Assembly (NCBI RefSeq): GCF_023887685.1
Contig: NZ_JAMWMR010000015.1
Span: 94,765 to 158,764 of the forward strand
Origin: Streptomyces macrolidinus
GTDB lineage: Bacteria > Actinomycetota > Actinomycetes > Streptomycetales > Streptomycetaceae
Reading direction: 5' to 3'
Length of the DNA: 64,000 nucleotides
In this document: positions 15,825-24,061 of the stretch, piece by piece
Layout: every line of letters starts with the position of its first letter
How positions within the stretch are numbered: position 1 is the stretch's first letter
Made by a program: the position numbers and the translations under genes
Notes under the pieces: model-generated
The model's database searches: none
What the model was told of the DNA's origin: nothing
Seen by the model: the letters and a program-made list of their open reading frames with translations, nothing else

Positions 15825-16703
15825 TTGCGCATCAGCATCCGCGACCTCGTCACCCTGCGCGCCCGCACTCCGCAGGCCATCGCCGAAGCCGCCGCCCGAC
15901 GCGTCCGCCGCCCGCTGATCGGTGCCGGCGGACGCCTCATGATCGTGGCCGCCGACCATCCCGCGCGGGGCGCGCTCGCCGTCGGCGACCGCCAACTGGC
16001 CATGGCCGACCGGGCCGACCTCCTGGAACGCCTGTGTGTCGCGCTGTCCCGGCCCGGCGTGGACGGCGTCCTCGCCACCGCCGACATCCTGGAGGACCTG
16101 CTGCTCCTCGGCGTGCTGAACGACAAGGTCGTCCTCGGGTCCATGAACCGCGGTGGCCTCGCCGGGGCTTCCTTCGAACTGGACGACCGCTTCACCGGCC
16201 TGCGCGCCGAGGACATCGAGCGGCTGCGCTTCGACGCCGGGAAGCTGCTGCTGCGGATCGACTACGACAACCCGGGCTCCCTGCGCACCCTGGAGTCGAC
16301 TGCGCGGGCCGTCAACGAGATGGCCGCGCGCCGACTGCCGCTGTTCATCGAGCCGTTCATAGTGCAGCGCGTCGACGGCAGGGTACGCAACGACCTGAGC
16401 GCCGAGGCCGTCGCCCGGTCCATCGCCATCGCCTCGGGCCTGGGCGGCACCTCCGCCTACACCTGGCTCAAGCTGCCTGTCACCGACGACCCCGACGACA
16501 TGGCCGAGGCGCTGAAGGCCTCGACCCTGCCCGTGGTCCTCCTCGGCGGCGAGGCCCACGGAGACCAGCAGGGCGTCTACGAGAAGTGGCGCAAGGCCCT
16601 CCAACTGCCCACCGTGCAGGGCATGGTGGCAGGCAGGGCACTGCTGTACCCCGCCGAGGGCAGCGTGGAGACGGCGGTGGACACCGCGGTCGGACTGCTC
16701 TGA
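15825..16703 (+). CDS. Cgl0159-type aldolase-like TIM-barrel protein
   Basis: A 292-residue protein of the DeoC/LacD-like (beta/alpha)8 class known in actinobacterial inositol clusters as the Cgl0159 family. Visible: LMIVAADHPARGALAVG at the start of the barrel, GVDGVLATADILEDLLLLG, LLRIDYDNPGSL, LFIEPFIVQRVDG, TSAYTWLKLPVTDDPDDM with the likely Schiff-base lysine, and PVVLLGGEAHGDQQG. It probably cleaves the IolC product to dihydroxyacetone phosphate and malonate semialdehyde. It starts at TTG (15825), spaced correctly from GGAG at 15814, and lies 67 bp behind iolC. The cluster lacks iolB, iolD and iolG here. Confidence 0.7.
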   Translation: MRISIRDLVTLRARTPQAIAEAAARRVRRPLIGAGGRLMIVAADHPARGALAVGDRQLAMADRADLLERLCVALSRPGVDGVLATADILEDLLLLGVLNDKVVLGSMNRGGLAGASFELDDRFTGLRAEDIERLRFDAGKLLLRIDYDNPGSLRTLESTARAVNEMAARRLPLFIEPFIVQRVDGRVRNDLSAEAVARSIAIASGLGGTSAYTWLKLPVTDDPDDMAEALKASTLPVVLLGGEAHGDQQGVYEKWRKALQLPTVQGMVAGRALLYPAEGSVETAVDTAVGLL

Positions 16704-16705
16704 CG

Positions 16706-17203
16706 CTACGTCAGTTCCTGGGCGGTGAGCCGACGCCGGTAGCGCACGCCGGGCTGTCCTCCGACCAAGGTCTCCTCCACTGCGGTGAACGCGTTGTGCA
16801 GGAGTACGGCCGTGGAGGCCGGGTTGTCGAGCGCGGCCATCGCTGTCAGCTCCCGGAGGCCGTACTCCGTGGCGGCGACCCGGCAGACCTCCCCCACCAT
16901 GGCCGTCGCCACGCCCCGTCCGGTGGCGTGCTCACCGATCCGGTAACCGAGTTCAGCGCGTCCCGCCACGACGTCCACGAGGTTGACGCGGCCGATCAAC
17001 TCGCCCTGGTCGTCGAGCACCACGTGGAAGTGGCACAGGCCCGCTTCCTGTTCGGCGAGCCGGGCACGGAGCATGGAGGCGAACTCGGCGAAGTAGGCGT
17101 CACCGCGATCGGGCACGGACCGTGCGAAGTATTCCCGGTTCTCGCGTTCGAAGACCAACAGGGCGGGTCCATGGTCGGCCCGCAGCCGCTCCAGCCGTGT
17201 CAT
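16706..17203 (-). CDS. GNAT-family N-acetyltransferase
   Basis: A 165-residue RimJ/RimL-like acetyltransferase. The core reads GELIGRVNLVDVVAGRAELGYRIG and then HATGRGVATAMVGEVCRVA, the acetyl-CoA binding loop, followed by LTAMAALDNPASTAVLLHNAF. The substrate is unknown. It is convergent with the aldolase-like gene, with only 2 bp between stop codons, and is apparently a single-gene unit. Confidence 0.85.
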   Translation of the reverse strand: MTRLERLRADHGPALLVFERENREYFARSVPDRGDAYFAEFASMLRARLAEQEAGLCHFHVVLDDQGELIGRVNLVDVVAGRAELGYRIGEHATGRGVATAMVGEVCRVAATEYGLRELTAMAALDNPASTAVLLHNAFTAVEETLVGGQPGVRYRRRLTAQELT

Positions 17204-17227
17204 GCCGCAGAGCGTACTCCCGGATGA

Positions 17228-17974
17228 TCACGCGGGGGCGCCCTGAGGACGGTGGGGTGTGCCCGCGACGATCCACTGCGACGGCAGATCGATACGGGTG
17301 CCGTCGGCCCGGTACTCCGTGAGGGCCAGCGGCAGTTCACCCCGCGCCAGGACCGTGAGGCCCGCCGCGCGCAGATACTCCGGCACCGCCGCGTCCGCCA
17401 CATCGCCGGGGGCGATGCCGTGCCGGAAGACCGGGGCGAGCTTGGCCGGTGGGCCCTCCGGGCGCAGCGCCAGATCCCTGAGCATCCGCCCGGCCTCCTC
17501 GGCGAGTTCGACGAGGAAGACCCGGCCGCGCTCCCCCACCAGGGTCGCGAGGCCGTCGACGAGCGGCTGCCGGTCATCGGGTTCACACTGGTGGAGGACG
17601 CCGCGCATATAGACGTTGGCGTCGCCGAGTTCGGCGTGCAGCGCTGCCGCCTCGCTCTTCTCGGCCGCGTCCATCAGGCGGTATCCGGCCCGGCCCGCGG
17701 GGTCGGCGCGCCGGGCGTGGTCCAGGGCCGCCGAGGACAGGTCGGCGCCGAGGACGCGGGGGAAGCGGTCGGCGAGGAAGCGGGTCTGTGTGCCGTTCCC
17801 GCAGCCCAGGTCCAGCAAGGGCAGACCGGGATCGGTCAACAGCGGCTCGAACAGGGCGAGATGAACCGCCGAGGTCAGCTTCGGCTCGGCGTCCCACACG
17901 ACGGCCCCCGGCTCGTCGGGCGCCTCGTGCCAGAAGCTCTCCCAGGCCTGCTTGTACCGACTCGTCACGCTCAT
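17228..17974 (-). CDS. SAM-dependent methyltransferase
   Basis: A 248-residue class I methyltransferase. The SAM-binding motif I is clear (LPLLDLGCGNGTQTRFLADRF, residues about 55-75), followed by VLGADLSSAALDHAR (motif II, acidic residue binding the ribose) and VYMRGVLHQCEPDDRQPLV. The substrate is not evident. Its ATG at 17972-17974 overlaps the TGA of the upstream SpoIIE phosphatase gene (ATGA), so the two are translationally coupled and may share a regulatory theme. Confidence 0.8.
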   Translation of the reverse strand: MSVTSRYKQAWESFWHEAPDEPGAVVWDAEPKLTSAVHLALFEPLLTDPGLPLLDLGCGNGTQTRFLADRFPRVLGADLSSAALDHARRADPAGRAGYRLMDAAEKSEAAALHAELGDANVYMRGVLHQCEPDDRQPLVDGLATLVGERGRVFLVELAEEAGRMLRDLALRPEGPPAKLAPVFRHGIAPGDVADAAVPEYLRAAGLTVLARGELPLALTEYRADGTRIDLPSQWIVAGTPHRPQGAPA

Positions 17975-20469
17975 GCCCGACTCCCCCGGGGTGCGACCGC
18001 GGCGCGGGGCAGGGTCAGCGCGAACCACACCGTCTTGCCGCCGCCGGTACGGCTGGTCCCCCACTCGCGGGCCAGCGTGCTCACCACGCGCAGCCCGCGT
18101 CCGTACTCGTCGTCCGGGCGCGCGTCGAGCAGCGTGGGCAGGGTCTGGTCGTCGTCCTCGACCTCGCAGAGCAGCGTGTCACAGCGCACCAGGCGCAGTT
18201 CGAGCCGATGGCTGTGGGTGTGCGTCACGGCGTTGGTCACCAACTCGCTGACCATCAGCTCGGCATGCGCGACGAGTGCGTCAAGTCCCCACGTGTGGAG
18301 CTGTTCACGGACGGCCGCACGGGCTCGGCCCACCTCGACGGGGTCCGGCGTGAGCCGCCACACGGCGACGTCCTCGGGCTCGATGCCGCTCAACCGGGCC
18401 ATCAACAGGGCCACATCGTCCTTGCGGCCACCGCGGGTGTTGAGGGCGCGGATGATCGTGTCGCAGGCGTCGTCCATGGAGGCCGCGGGGTGGGCGGCGG
18501 ACTCGCACAGCGTGGCGAGCCCCACCCCGATGTCCTCGCCCCGCACCTCCACCAGGCCGTCGGTGCACATCACCAGCCGGTCACCGGGCGCGACGGGCAC
18601 GCGTACCGACGCGAAGGGCACACCGCCGACGCCGATCGGCGCTCCCGTGGGCAGGTCGAGCAGTTCGCTGCGCCCGTCCTCGGCGCGCACGATCACCGGG
18701 GGGACATGGCCCGCGTTGGCGAGGTGGAGTTCGCTCGCGATCGGGTCGTAGACGGCGTAGAGGCAGGTCGCGAGATAGGTGTCGCCGAGTCGCTGCGCCA
18801 AGTCGTCGAGGCTGCGGAGGAGTTGGGCGGGCGGCAGGTCGAGGGCCGCCATGGTGCGTACGGCCGTGCGCAACTGGCCCATCATCGCGGCGGAGTTGAG
18901 GCCGTGCCCCATCACGTCGCCGACGACCAGGGCGGTACGGGCGCCGGGCAGTCGCACGGAGTCGAACCAGTCGCCGCCGACCCGGCCGAGCAGGGTGCCC
19001 GGCAGATAGCGGGTGGCGATGTCACAGCCGGCCATCCGGGGCTCGATCCGCGGCAGCATGCTGTCCTGGAGCGTCTCCGCGACGTTCTCCTGGTACGTGT
19101 ACATGCGCGCGTTGTCGAGCACGAGACCCGCGCGGGCGGCGAGTTCGGCGCCGGTGACCCGGTCCATGTCGTTGAACTCGACGCGCTCGGGGTGGCGCAG
19201 CAGGATCATGAACCCGAGCACCACGTTGCGTGCCTTCAGGGGCACGACCAGCATCGAGCGGTTGCTGATGAGCGGCCGGATGTCGCGCTTCTCGAACTGC
19301 GCGGCGATCACGTGTCCCATCTCCTCGCTGATGCGCGGTACGAGGACGGGGTCACCGCTGGTCATGCACTGGAAGAAGGGTGTGTGCGCGGGGAACGGCA
19401 TGGCCTCGCCGACCGGTACGACATCGTCCCAGCGGCCCGGCTCGTCGGTGTGCTCGACGGCGACGCGGTGCCACAGGGTCGTCGTGTCGGGGACGCCTTC
19501 GGGGAACCCCTCACCGGCGAGGACCTGTTCCCGCAGATACGTACCGGCCACGTCGGTGAACCGGGGCACGACGGCCCTGCTGACCTCGATGATGGTCCGC
19601 GCCAGATCGAGGGAGGTGCCGATCCGGCCGCTGACCTCGTTGAGGAACTCCAGGCGCTCGCGCACCGCGACGTACTCGAGGTCCTCGCCCTCGTCCTCGG
19701 TGTCCTGCGGCATCGCCAGGCCCGCCGCCGCGGCGCGCGCCGCCCGCTCCCGGCGCGCCCGGCGTTCCACGCGCCGGGGCACACCCCAGTCCGGCGTGAC
19801 TGGCACCCGGTCGCTCCGGCTGAACTCCAGGACGGGGTAGCCCAGTTCGAGGACCTGCTCGACGATGCGGGAGCTCTCGCCGACGCTCATGCTGGGCAGG
19901 ATCTCGGGCAACCGGCGGGCGAGTTCGTCGGCGCCGGGGAAGTCGGTGTGCCGGGCGAAGCCGGGGGCGATGCGCTCGACCGAGGCGCCGTCGTCCCGAG
20001 GGTGCGGCGCGTCCGCGTCGGCGGCCAGCACCAGCAGCCGCTCCGGGCCCGGCCCCACCAACGGGTAGGCCCACCACAGTACTTCGCCTCTTCCCCGCTC
20101 CTCGGACGGCGGACGTTCCGTCCGTCCCGGCGACGAGAGGTGGGCGCGGCCCGCGGCCGGGTAGGACAACTCCCCTTCCAGCGAGGGCTCCAGACCGGGG
20201 CCGAGGCCGTCGTGCGCCCCGTAGGGCCCGTCCTCGCCCTCCTCGGGCAGGGCGCCGGAGACGGGCAGCAGATCTGCCGCGGGCAGGCCGACCGCGTCCT
20301 GCCGGGCGATGCCGAACAACTGCCGTGCGCCCCGGCTCCAGTGGGAGACCAGGCCGTCGCGGTCCACCACGACCACGGCGAGCGGGAGACGCCCGGACGC
20401 GGCGCCTTCCGTCGCGCCGTCGTCGGCCGGGAGACCGGGGAGCGCGCCCGTCATGGTGCCATCGTCCAT
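17971..20469 (-). CDS. SpoIIE phosphatase with PAS, GAF and HATPase (anti-sigma kinase) domains
   Basis: About 832 residues of a multi-domain stress or development regulator. In order: a PAS-like sensor (about 28-75, LAVVVVDRDGLVSHWSRGAR); a linker; a GAF domain (about 270-420, RTIIEVSRAVVPRFTDVAGT); a SpoIIE/PP2C Ser-Thr phosphatase (about 440-660, GRVGGDWFDSVRLPG, VGDVMGHGLNSAAMMGQLR and CTDGLVEVRGEDIG with metal-binding Asp residues); and a C-terminal HATPase_c (about 690-830, MVSELVTNAVTHTHSHRLEL and DEYGRGLRVVSTLAREWG). Such proteins both phosphorylate and dephosphorylate anti-sigma antagonists. The start is taken as the ATG at 20467-20469; an ATG at 20454 and one at 20553 are alternatives. 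Confidence 0.85.
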   Translation of the reverse strand: MDDGTMTGALPGLPADDGATEGAASGRLPLAVVVVDRDGLVSHWSRGARQLFGIARQDAVGLPAADLLPVSGALPEEGEDGPYGAHDGLGPGLEPSLEGELSYPAAGRAHLSSPGRTERPPSEERGRGEVLWWAYPLVGPGPERLLVLAADADAPHPRDDGASVERIAPGFARHTDFPGADELARRLPEILPSMSVGESSRIVEQVLELGYPVLEFSRSDRVPVTPDWGVPRRVERRARRERAARAAAAGLAMPQDTEDEGEDLEYVAVRERLEFLNEVSGRIGTSLDLARTIIEVSRAVVPRFTDVAGTYLREQVLAGEGFPEGVPDTTTLWHRVAVEHTDEPGRWDDVVPVGEAMPFPAHTPFFQCMTSGDPVLVPRISEEMGHVIAAQFEKRDIRPLISNRSMLVVPLKARNVVLGFMILLRHPERVEFNDMDRVTGAELAARAGLVLDNARMYTYQENVAETLQDSMLPRIEPRMAGCDIATRYLPGTLLGRVGGDWFDSVRLPGARTALVVGDVMGHGLNSAAMMGQLRTAVRTMAALDLPPAQLLRSLDDLAQRLGDTYLATCLYAVYDPIASELHLANAGHVPPVIVRAEDGRSELLDLPTGAPIGVGGVPFASVRVPVAPGDRLVMCTDGLVEVRGEDIGVGLATLCESAAHPAASMDDACDTIIRALNTRGGRKDDVALLMARLSGIEPEDVAVWRLTPDPVEVGRARAAVREQLHTWGLDALVAHAELMVSELVTNAVTHTHSHRLELRLVRCDTLLCEVEDDDQTLPTLLDARPDDEYGRGLRVVSTLAREWGTSRTGGGKTVWFALTLPRAAVAPRGSRA

Positions 20470-20646
20470 GGCCCAGGCCCCTATCTCCCCGCGTCCGCAA
20501 GATCCGTACCGCACCACCACGGTACGGCCCCGGCAGGTCGCGATGTGTGGCATTACGCGAATTACCCCACGCGGGCGACGCCGATGCCGCACACTGGCCG
20601 TTGGCCCTACGGACAGCCCTCGGGCGAGCCCGACAGCCTCCCCTTC

Positions 20647-23067
20647 TCAGTCCTCGTGTCCGAGCTGCAAGTCCCGTTCCGTGCGGCCCCCTCCGGCGAC
20701 CTGGAGCACCGTCGCCACCGGCGGGTATCCGGCCGCGATCACGGTGTACTCACCGGAGGACAGGTCGACGAACCGGAACGTGCCGTCCGCGCCCGTGGTG
20801 AGCGTGTCGACGACGTTGCCCGCGGCGTCGAGAAGCGTCACGCGCGCGTCCTCGACGGGCCGCCCGTCCCCGGCGCGCACGGTGCCGCGCAGCACCGCGC
20901 CGCCCGCGAGTTCGACGTCCTGCCGGGTCTCGCGCGAGGCCTGTACGGAGACGGGCAGGGCGGCCGGGCGGAACGCGGGCGCGCTGGCCGCGAGGGTGTA
21001 CTCCCCGGCCACCAACTCGCCGATGACATAGCCGCCTTCGCGCCCGCTGCGGGTGCTCGCGACCACCTCGCCGTGCACGTTGGTGAGCGTGACGGCGGCA
21101 TCGCGCACCGGTGTGCCGTCGGCCGTGAGCACGCTTCCCGCGAGGCGTCCGGCGCCGCCGAGCACGACGTCCAGTTCGACCGCGCGCTCCCCGACGGTCA
21201 CCGAGACCGCCTGGGGCTGGTGGCCACCGGCCGCGGCGATCAGGACGTACGACCCGGATCCGGGCGTGGACAGCGCGTACCGTCCGTCGTCGCCGCTCGC
21301 GCCCCGTCCGATCTGCTGTCCCGCCACGTCGATGAGCGTGAGGGCGGCGCGCGGGACGACGGTGCCGTCGGGGTGCTGGACCGTGCCGCACACGGGGACT
21401 CCGGCGGCGTAGGGCGTGCGCGCGCGGGGGACCTGGGCCGTGAGCGGGGTCGGCTCGCCGGGCGTTGCGGTGAGCGGCGACTCGGCGGAGGCGTTGTGGG
21501 ACACCAGTGGTTTCTCCTTGAGGAAGAAGGCGATGAGCAGGCCGAGGACGAGCACCGGCACGAGGTAGAGGAAGATCCGCGGCATGGCGTCCGCGTAGGC
21601 GTCGACGTACGCGCGGCGCAGGGCCGGGGGCAGTGCGTGGACCAACTGCGGGGTGATGGACTGGGCGTCGGGCAGTTCGGCGCCGGAGGGGAGGCGGTCC
21701 CGCAGGGCGTCGGAGAGCCGGTTCGCGAACAGGGTGCCGAAGACGGCGGCCCCGACGCTGCCACCGATCTGCCGGAAGTAGTTGTTGGCGCTGGTCGCGG
21801 CGCCGAGGTCGGCGGGGCGCGCGGAGTTCTGCACGGCGAGGATCAGGACGGGCATCACCATGCCGATCCCGGTGCCGAGCACGGCCATCCAGATGCTGTA
21901 CGCCAGCCGCGAGGTGTCCACGTCGAGCCGGGACAGCAGCCACATGCCGACGGCGGACACGGCGCTGCCGAGGACGGGATAGACCCGGTAGTGGCCGGTC
22001 GTGCTGACGAGTTGACCGCAGACGACCGAGGCGCCGACGACCCCGGCCATCATCGGCAGCATCAGCAGCCCGGACTCGGTGGCGCTCGCTCCGTCGACCA
22101 TCTGGAGGAAGGTGGGCAGGTAACTGGCCGCTCCGAACAGGGCGATGCCGACGACCAGCCCCACCAGCGCGGTGACGTTGAAGATCGAGTCCCTGAACAG
22201 CCGCAGGGGGATGAGGGGTTCGGCGGCGAACCCCTCGGCGATCAGGAAGAGGACGCTCGCGAGGACGGCGCCCGCGCCCAGTCCCAGGATGACGCGCGAG
22301 TCCCAGGCGTACTCGATGCCGCCCCAACTCGTCAGCAGAACCAGACACGTCGAGGCGGCGGCCAGCAGGAGCGTGCCGAGCACGTCGAGGCGGGCCTTCA
22401 CGGTGGGCTTCGGGAGCTTCAGCACGACGGCGACGACGGCGAGGGTGATCAGGCCGAAGGGCACGTTGATGTAGAAGCACCAGCGCCAGGAGAGATGGTC
22501 GGTGAAATAGCCGCCGAGGAGGGGCCCGGCCACGGAGGCGAGGCCGAAGGAGGCACCGATCAGGCCCATGTAGCGACCGCGTTCGCGGGGCGGGACGATG
22601 TCCGCGATGATCGCCTGTACGCCGATCATGAGGCCGCCCGCGCCGACGCCCTGGAGGGCGCGGAAGGCGATCAACTGGTCCATGCTCTGCGCCCGCCCGG
22701 CGAGCGCGGAGCCGATGACGAAGACGGCGATCGCGAACTGGAAGACGCCCTTGCGGCCGAAGAGGTCGCCGCACTTGCCATAGACCGGCAGGCCCACGGT
22801 GGAGGTCAGCAGATAGGCGGTGATCGCCCAGGACATCCGCTCCAGACCGTGCAGTTCACCGACGATCTTCGGGAGCGCGGTGGCCACGATCATCTGGTCG
22901 AGTGCGGCGAGCAGCAGCGCGAGCATCAGCCCGAAGAAGACCAGACGCACCCGGCGCGGGCCGAGCGCCGTCGGTTGTTCGGTGGCGACCGGCTCCTTCG
23001 GCGTCCCCGGGACTGCGGGCGGCATGACCCGCTCGCCGTCCACGTCCACCACCGTCGTCACGCCCAC
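20647..23067 (-). CDS. DHA2-family drug exporter fused to C-terminal carboxypeptidase-regulatory-like domains
   Basis: 806 residues. The first 515 or so are a 14-helix major-facilitator exporter of the DHA2/EmrB type (LDQMIVATALPKIVGEL, the cytoplasmic loop GKCGDLFGRKGVFQFA, PPRERGRYMGLIGASFGLAS). After the last helix (LVPVLVLGLLIAFFLKEK) a 260-residue extension carries three prealbumin-like repeats of about 80 residues, each with the pattern G-x-V-x-x-x-D-G-x-P-V-x-x-A-x-V-T-L followed by G-x-Y (VLTADGTPVRDAAVTLTN, VRAGDGRPVEDARVTLLD). Start: GTG at 23065-23067 with GGGGAG well placed. It probably exports a toxic compound; the tail may bind partner protein or ligand. Confidence 0.85.
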   Translation of the reverse strand: MGVTTVVDVDGERVMPPAVPGTPKEPVATEQPTALGPRRVRLVFFGLMLALLLAALDQMIVATALPKIVGELHGLERMSWAITAYLLTSTVGLPVYGKCGDLFGRKGVFQFAIAVFVIGSALAGRAQSMDQLIAFRALQGVGAGGLMIGVQAIIADIVPPRERGRYMGLIGASFGLASVAGPLLGGYFTDHLSWRWCFYINVPFGLITLAVVAVVLKLPKPTVKARLDVLGTLLLAAASTCLVLLTSWGGIEYAWDSRVILGLGAGAVLASVLFLIAEGFAAEPLIPLRLFRDSIFNVTALVGLVVGIALFGAASYLPTFLQMVDGASATESGLLMLPMMAGVVGASVVCGQLVSTTGHYRVYPVLGSAVSAVGMWLLSRLDVDTSRLAYSIWMAVLGTGIGMVMPVLILAVQNSARPADLGAATSANNYFRQIGGSVGAAVFGTLFANRLSDALRDRLPSGAELPDAQSITPQLVHALPPALRRAYVDAYADAMPRIFLYLVPVLVLGLLIAFFLKEKPLVSHNASAESPLTATPGEPTPLTAQVPRARTPYAAGVPVCGTVQHPDGTVVPRAALTLIDVAGQQIGRGASGDDGRYALSTPGSGSYVLIAAAGGHQPQAVSVTVGERAVELDVVLGGAGRLAGSVLTADGTPVRDAAVTLTNVHGEVVASTRSGREGGYVIGELVAGEYTLAASAPAFRPAALPVSVQASRETRQDVELAGGAVLRGTVRAGDGRPVEDARVTLLDAAGNVVDTLTTGADGTFRFVDLSSGEYTVIAAGYPPVATVLQVAGGGRTERDLQLGHED

Positions 23068-23308
23068 GGACCGCTCCCCTCGTCGCGATTGCGCGGTCCA
23101 ATTTCTCGCACCGCGCGACGCGTTCGAGCGGGACGAGTCGGCCTCGGGGCGGGCCTCGTCCGGGTATCCGCCGGTCGGAGCCCTGCGGTGGACGACCTGA
23201 CTGCACTGAAAACCACTCGAAACGGTGAGCGTGATATTCAGCCGGATGACTGACGTACTGCGCTCCGGGGGCTCGGATCGCCGGATCCGCGCCCCCGTCG
23301 CGCGCGGG

Positions 23309-23752
23309 TTACTTCTCCACCTCGGTGGCGAGCTTGGCGAGCAGCGCGTCGTAGATGCGGGCGAGGCCCTTGGGGGCGAAGGTCCGCTCGAAGAAGCCGC
23401 CGATGCCGCCGGCCCCCTTCCAGGTGGTGGTGACGGTGACGCGCGAGCGGCCCTCGCCGGCCGGGGTGACCTGCCAGGTGGTGACCATGGAGGAGTTGCG
23501 GTCCTGCTCGACGAGTTCGCCGGAGGTCGGCTCGCTCACCTCGAAGAGGCAGTCACGGACGCGCTTGCTGGTGGCCTGGAGCTTCCAGTGCACGAGGGTG
23601 CCCTCGCCGTCGCCGCCCTCGCGCACCTCGTACTCGCTGAACTGCTCGGGCAGCAGCTTCGGGCGGGTGTCCCGGTAGTCGGCGAGCGCGTCGAACACCG
23701 TCTCCGCGTCCGCCGCGATGGTCCGCTCCGTCGTGGCCTCGACCTGCGCCAT
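23309..23752 (-). CDS. SRPBCC-family protein (polyketide cyclase/START-like)
   Basis: A 147-residue single-domain protein with the START/Bet v1 fold: N-terminal strand VEATTERTIAADAETVFDALADY, central antiparallel strands (GTLVHWKLQATSKRVRD, SRVTVTTTWKGAGGIGGFFE) and a long C-terminal helix (GLARIYDALLAKLATEVEK) that closes the hydrophobic pocket. These proteins bind lipids or aromatic ligands, and some are cyclases; there is no polyketide cluster nearby to suggest the latter. The ATG at 23750-23752 has AGAGG upstream. It is a single-gene unit. Confidence 0.8.
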   Translation of the reverse strand: MAQVEATTERTIAADAETVFDALADYRDTRPKLLPEQFSEYEVREGGDGEGTLVHWKLQATSKRVRDCLFEVSEPTSGELVEQDRNSSMVTTWQVTPAGEGRSRVTVTTTWKGAGGIGGFFERTFAPKGLARIYDALLAKLATEVEK

Positions 23753-24061
23753 GACTGCCTCTTTCTGTCCGTGGGGTGGGGTGGCGCCATCCCATCACAC
23801 CTCGGTCCACGCTCCGTGACGGGCATACGCGCGCGAGCGCCGTCCTCGGCCGCCGCCCGGAGAACGCGCGTCGTACGTGAAGGCGTTGACGGGACATCAG
23901 TTCTCCCTCCTGTGAGGGAACGCGCGGTGCATCCGAGCGCTTCGCGCGACCCGATCGGGTCAAGTGCTACCTGAACACGTTCATACCGCCGGACTTTCCG
24001 GGACGATGCGGCGAGGACCTGACATATACGGTCCGTCCTCCTCCGTCGAGGGAGCCCTTAC
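23753..24061. other. 309-bp non-coding stretch between divergent genes
   Basis: It holds the 5' regions of the SRPBCC gene (minus) and of the secreted hydrolase gene (plus). A TTGACG at 23886-23891 could be a plus-strand -35 but has no convincing -10 at normal distance. A short inverted pair, CCCTC/GAGGG, lies near 23912-23925. I see no further gene or repeat. Confidence 0.4.

Noticed and set aside
17788..23253. A plus-strand frame of 1821 codons opposite the phosphatase and exporter genes
   Set aside because: It is the complement of two well-supported minus-strand genes; long shadow frames are normal at this GC content, and the protein is low-complexity Gly/Arg/Asp.
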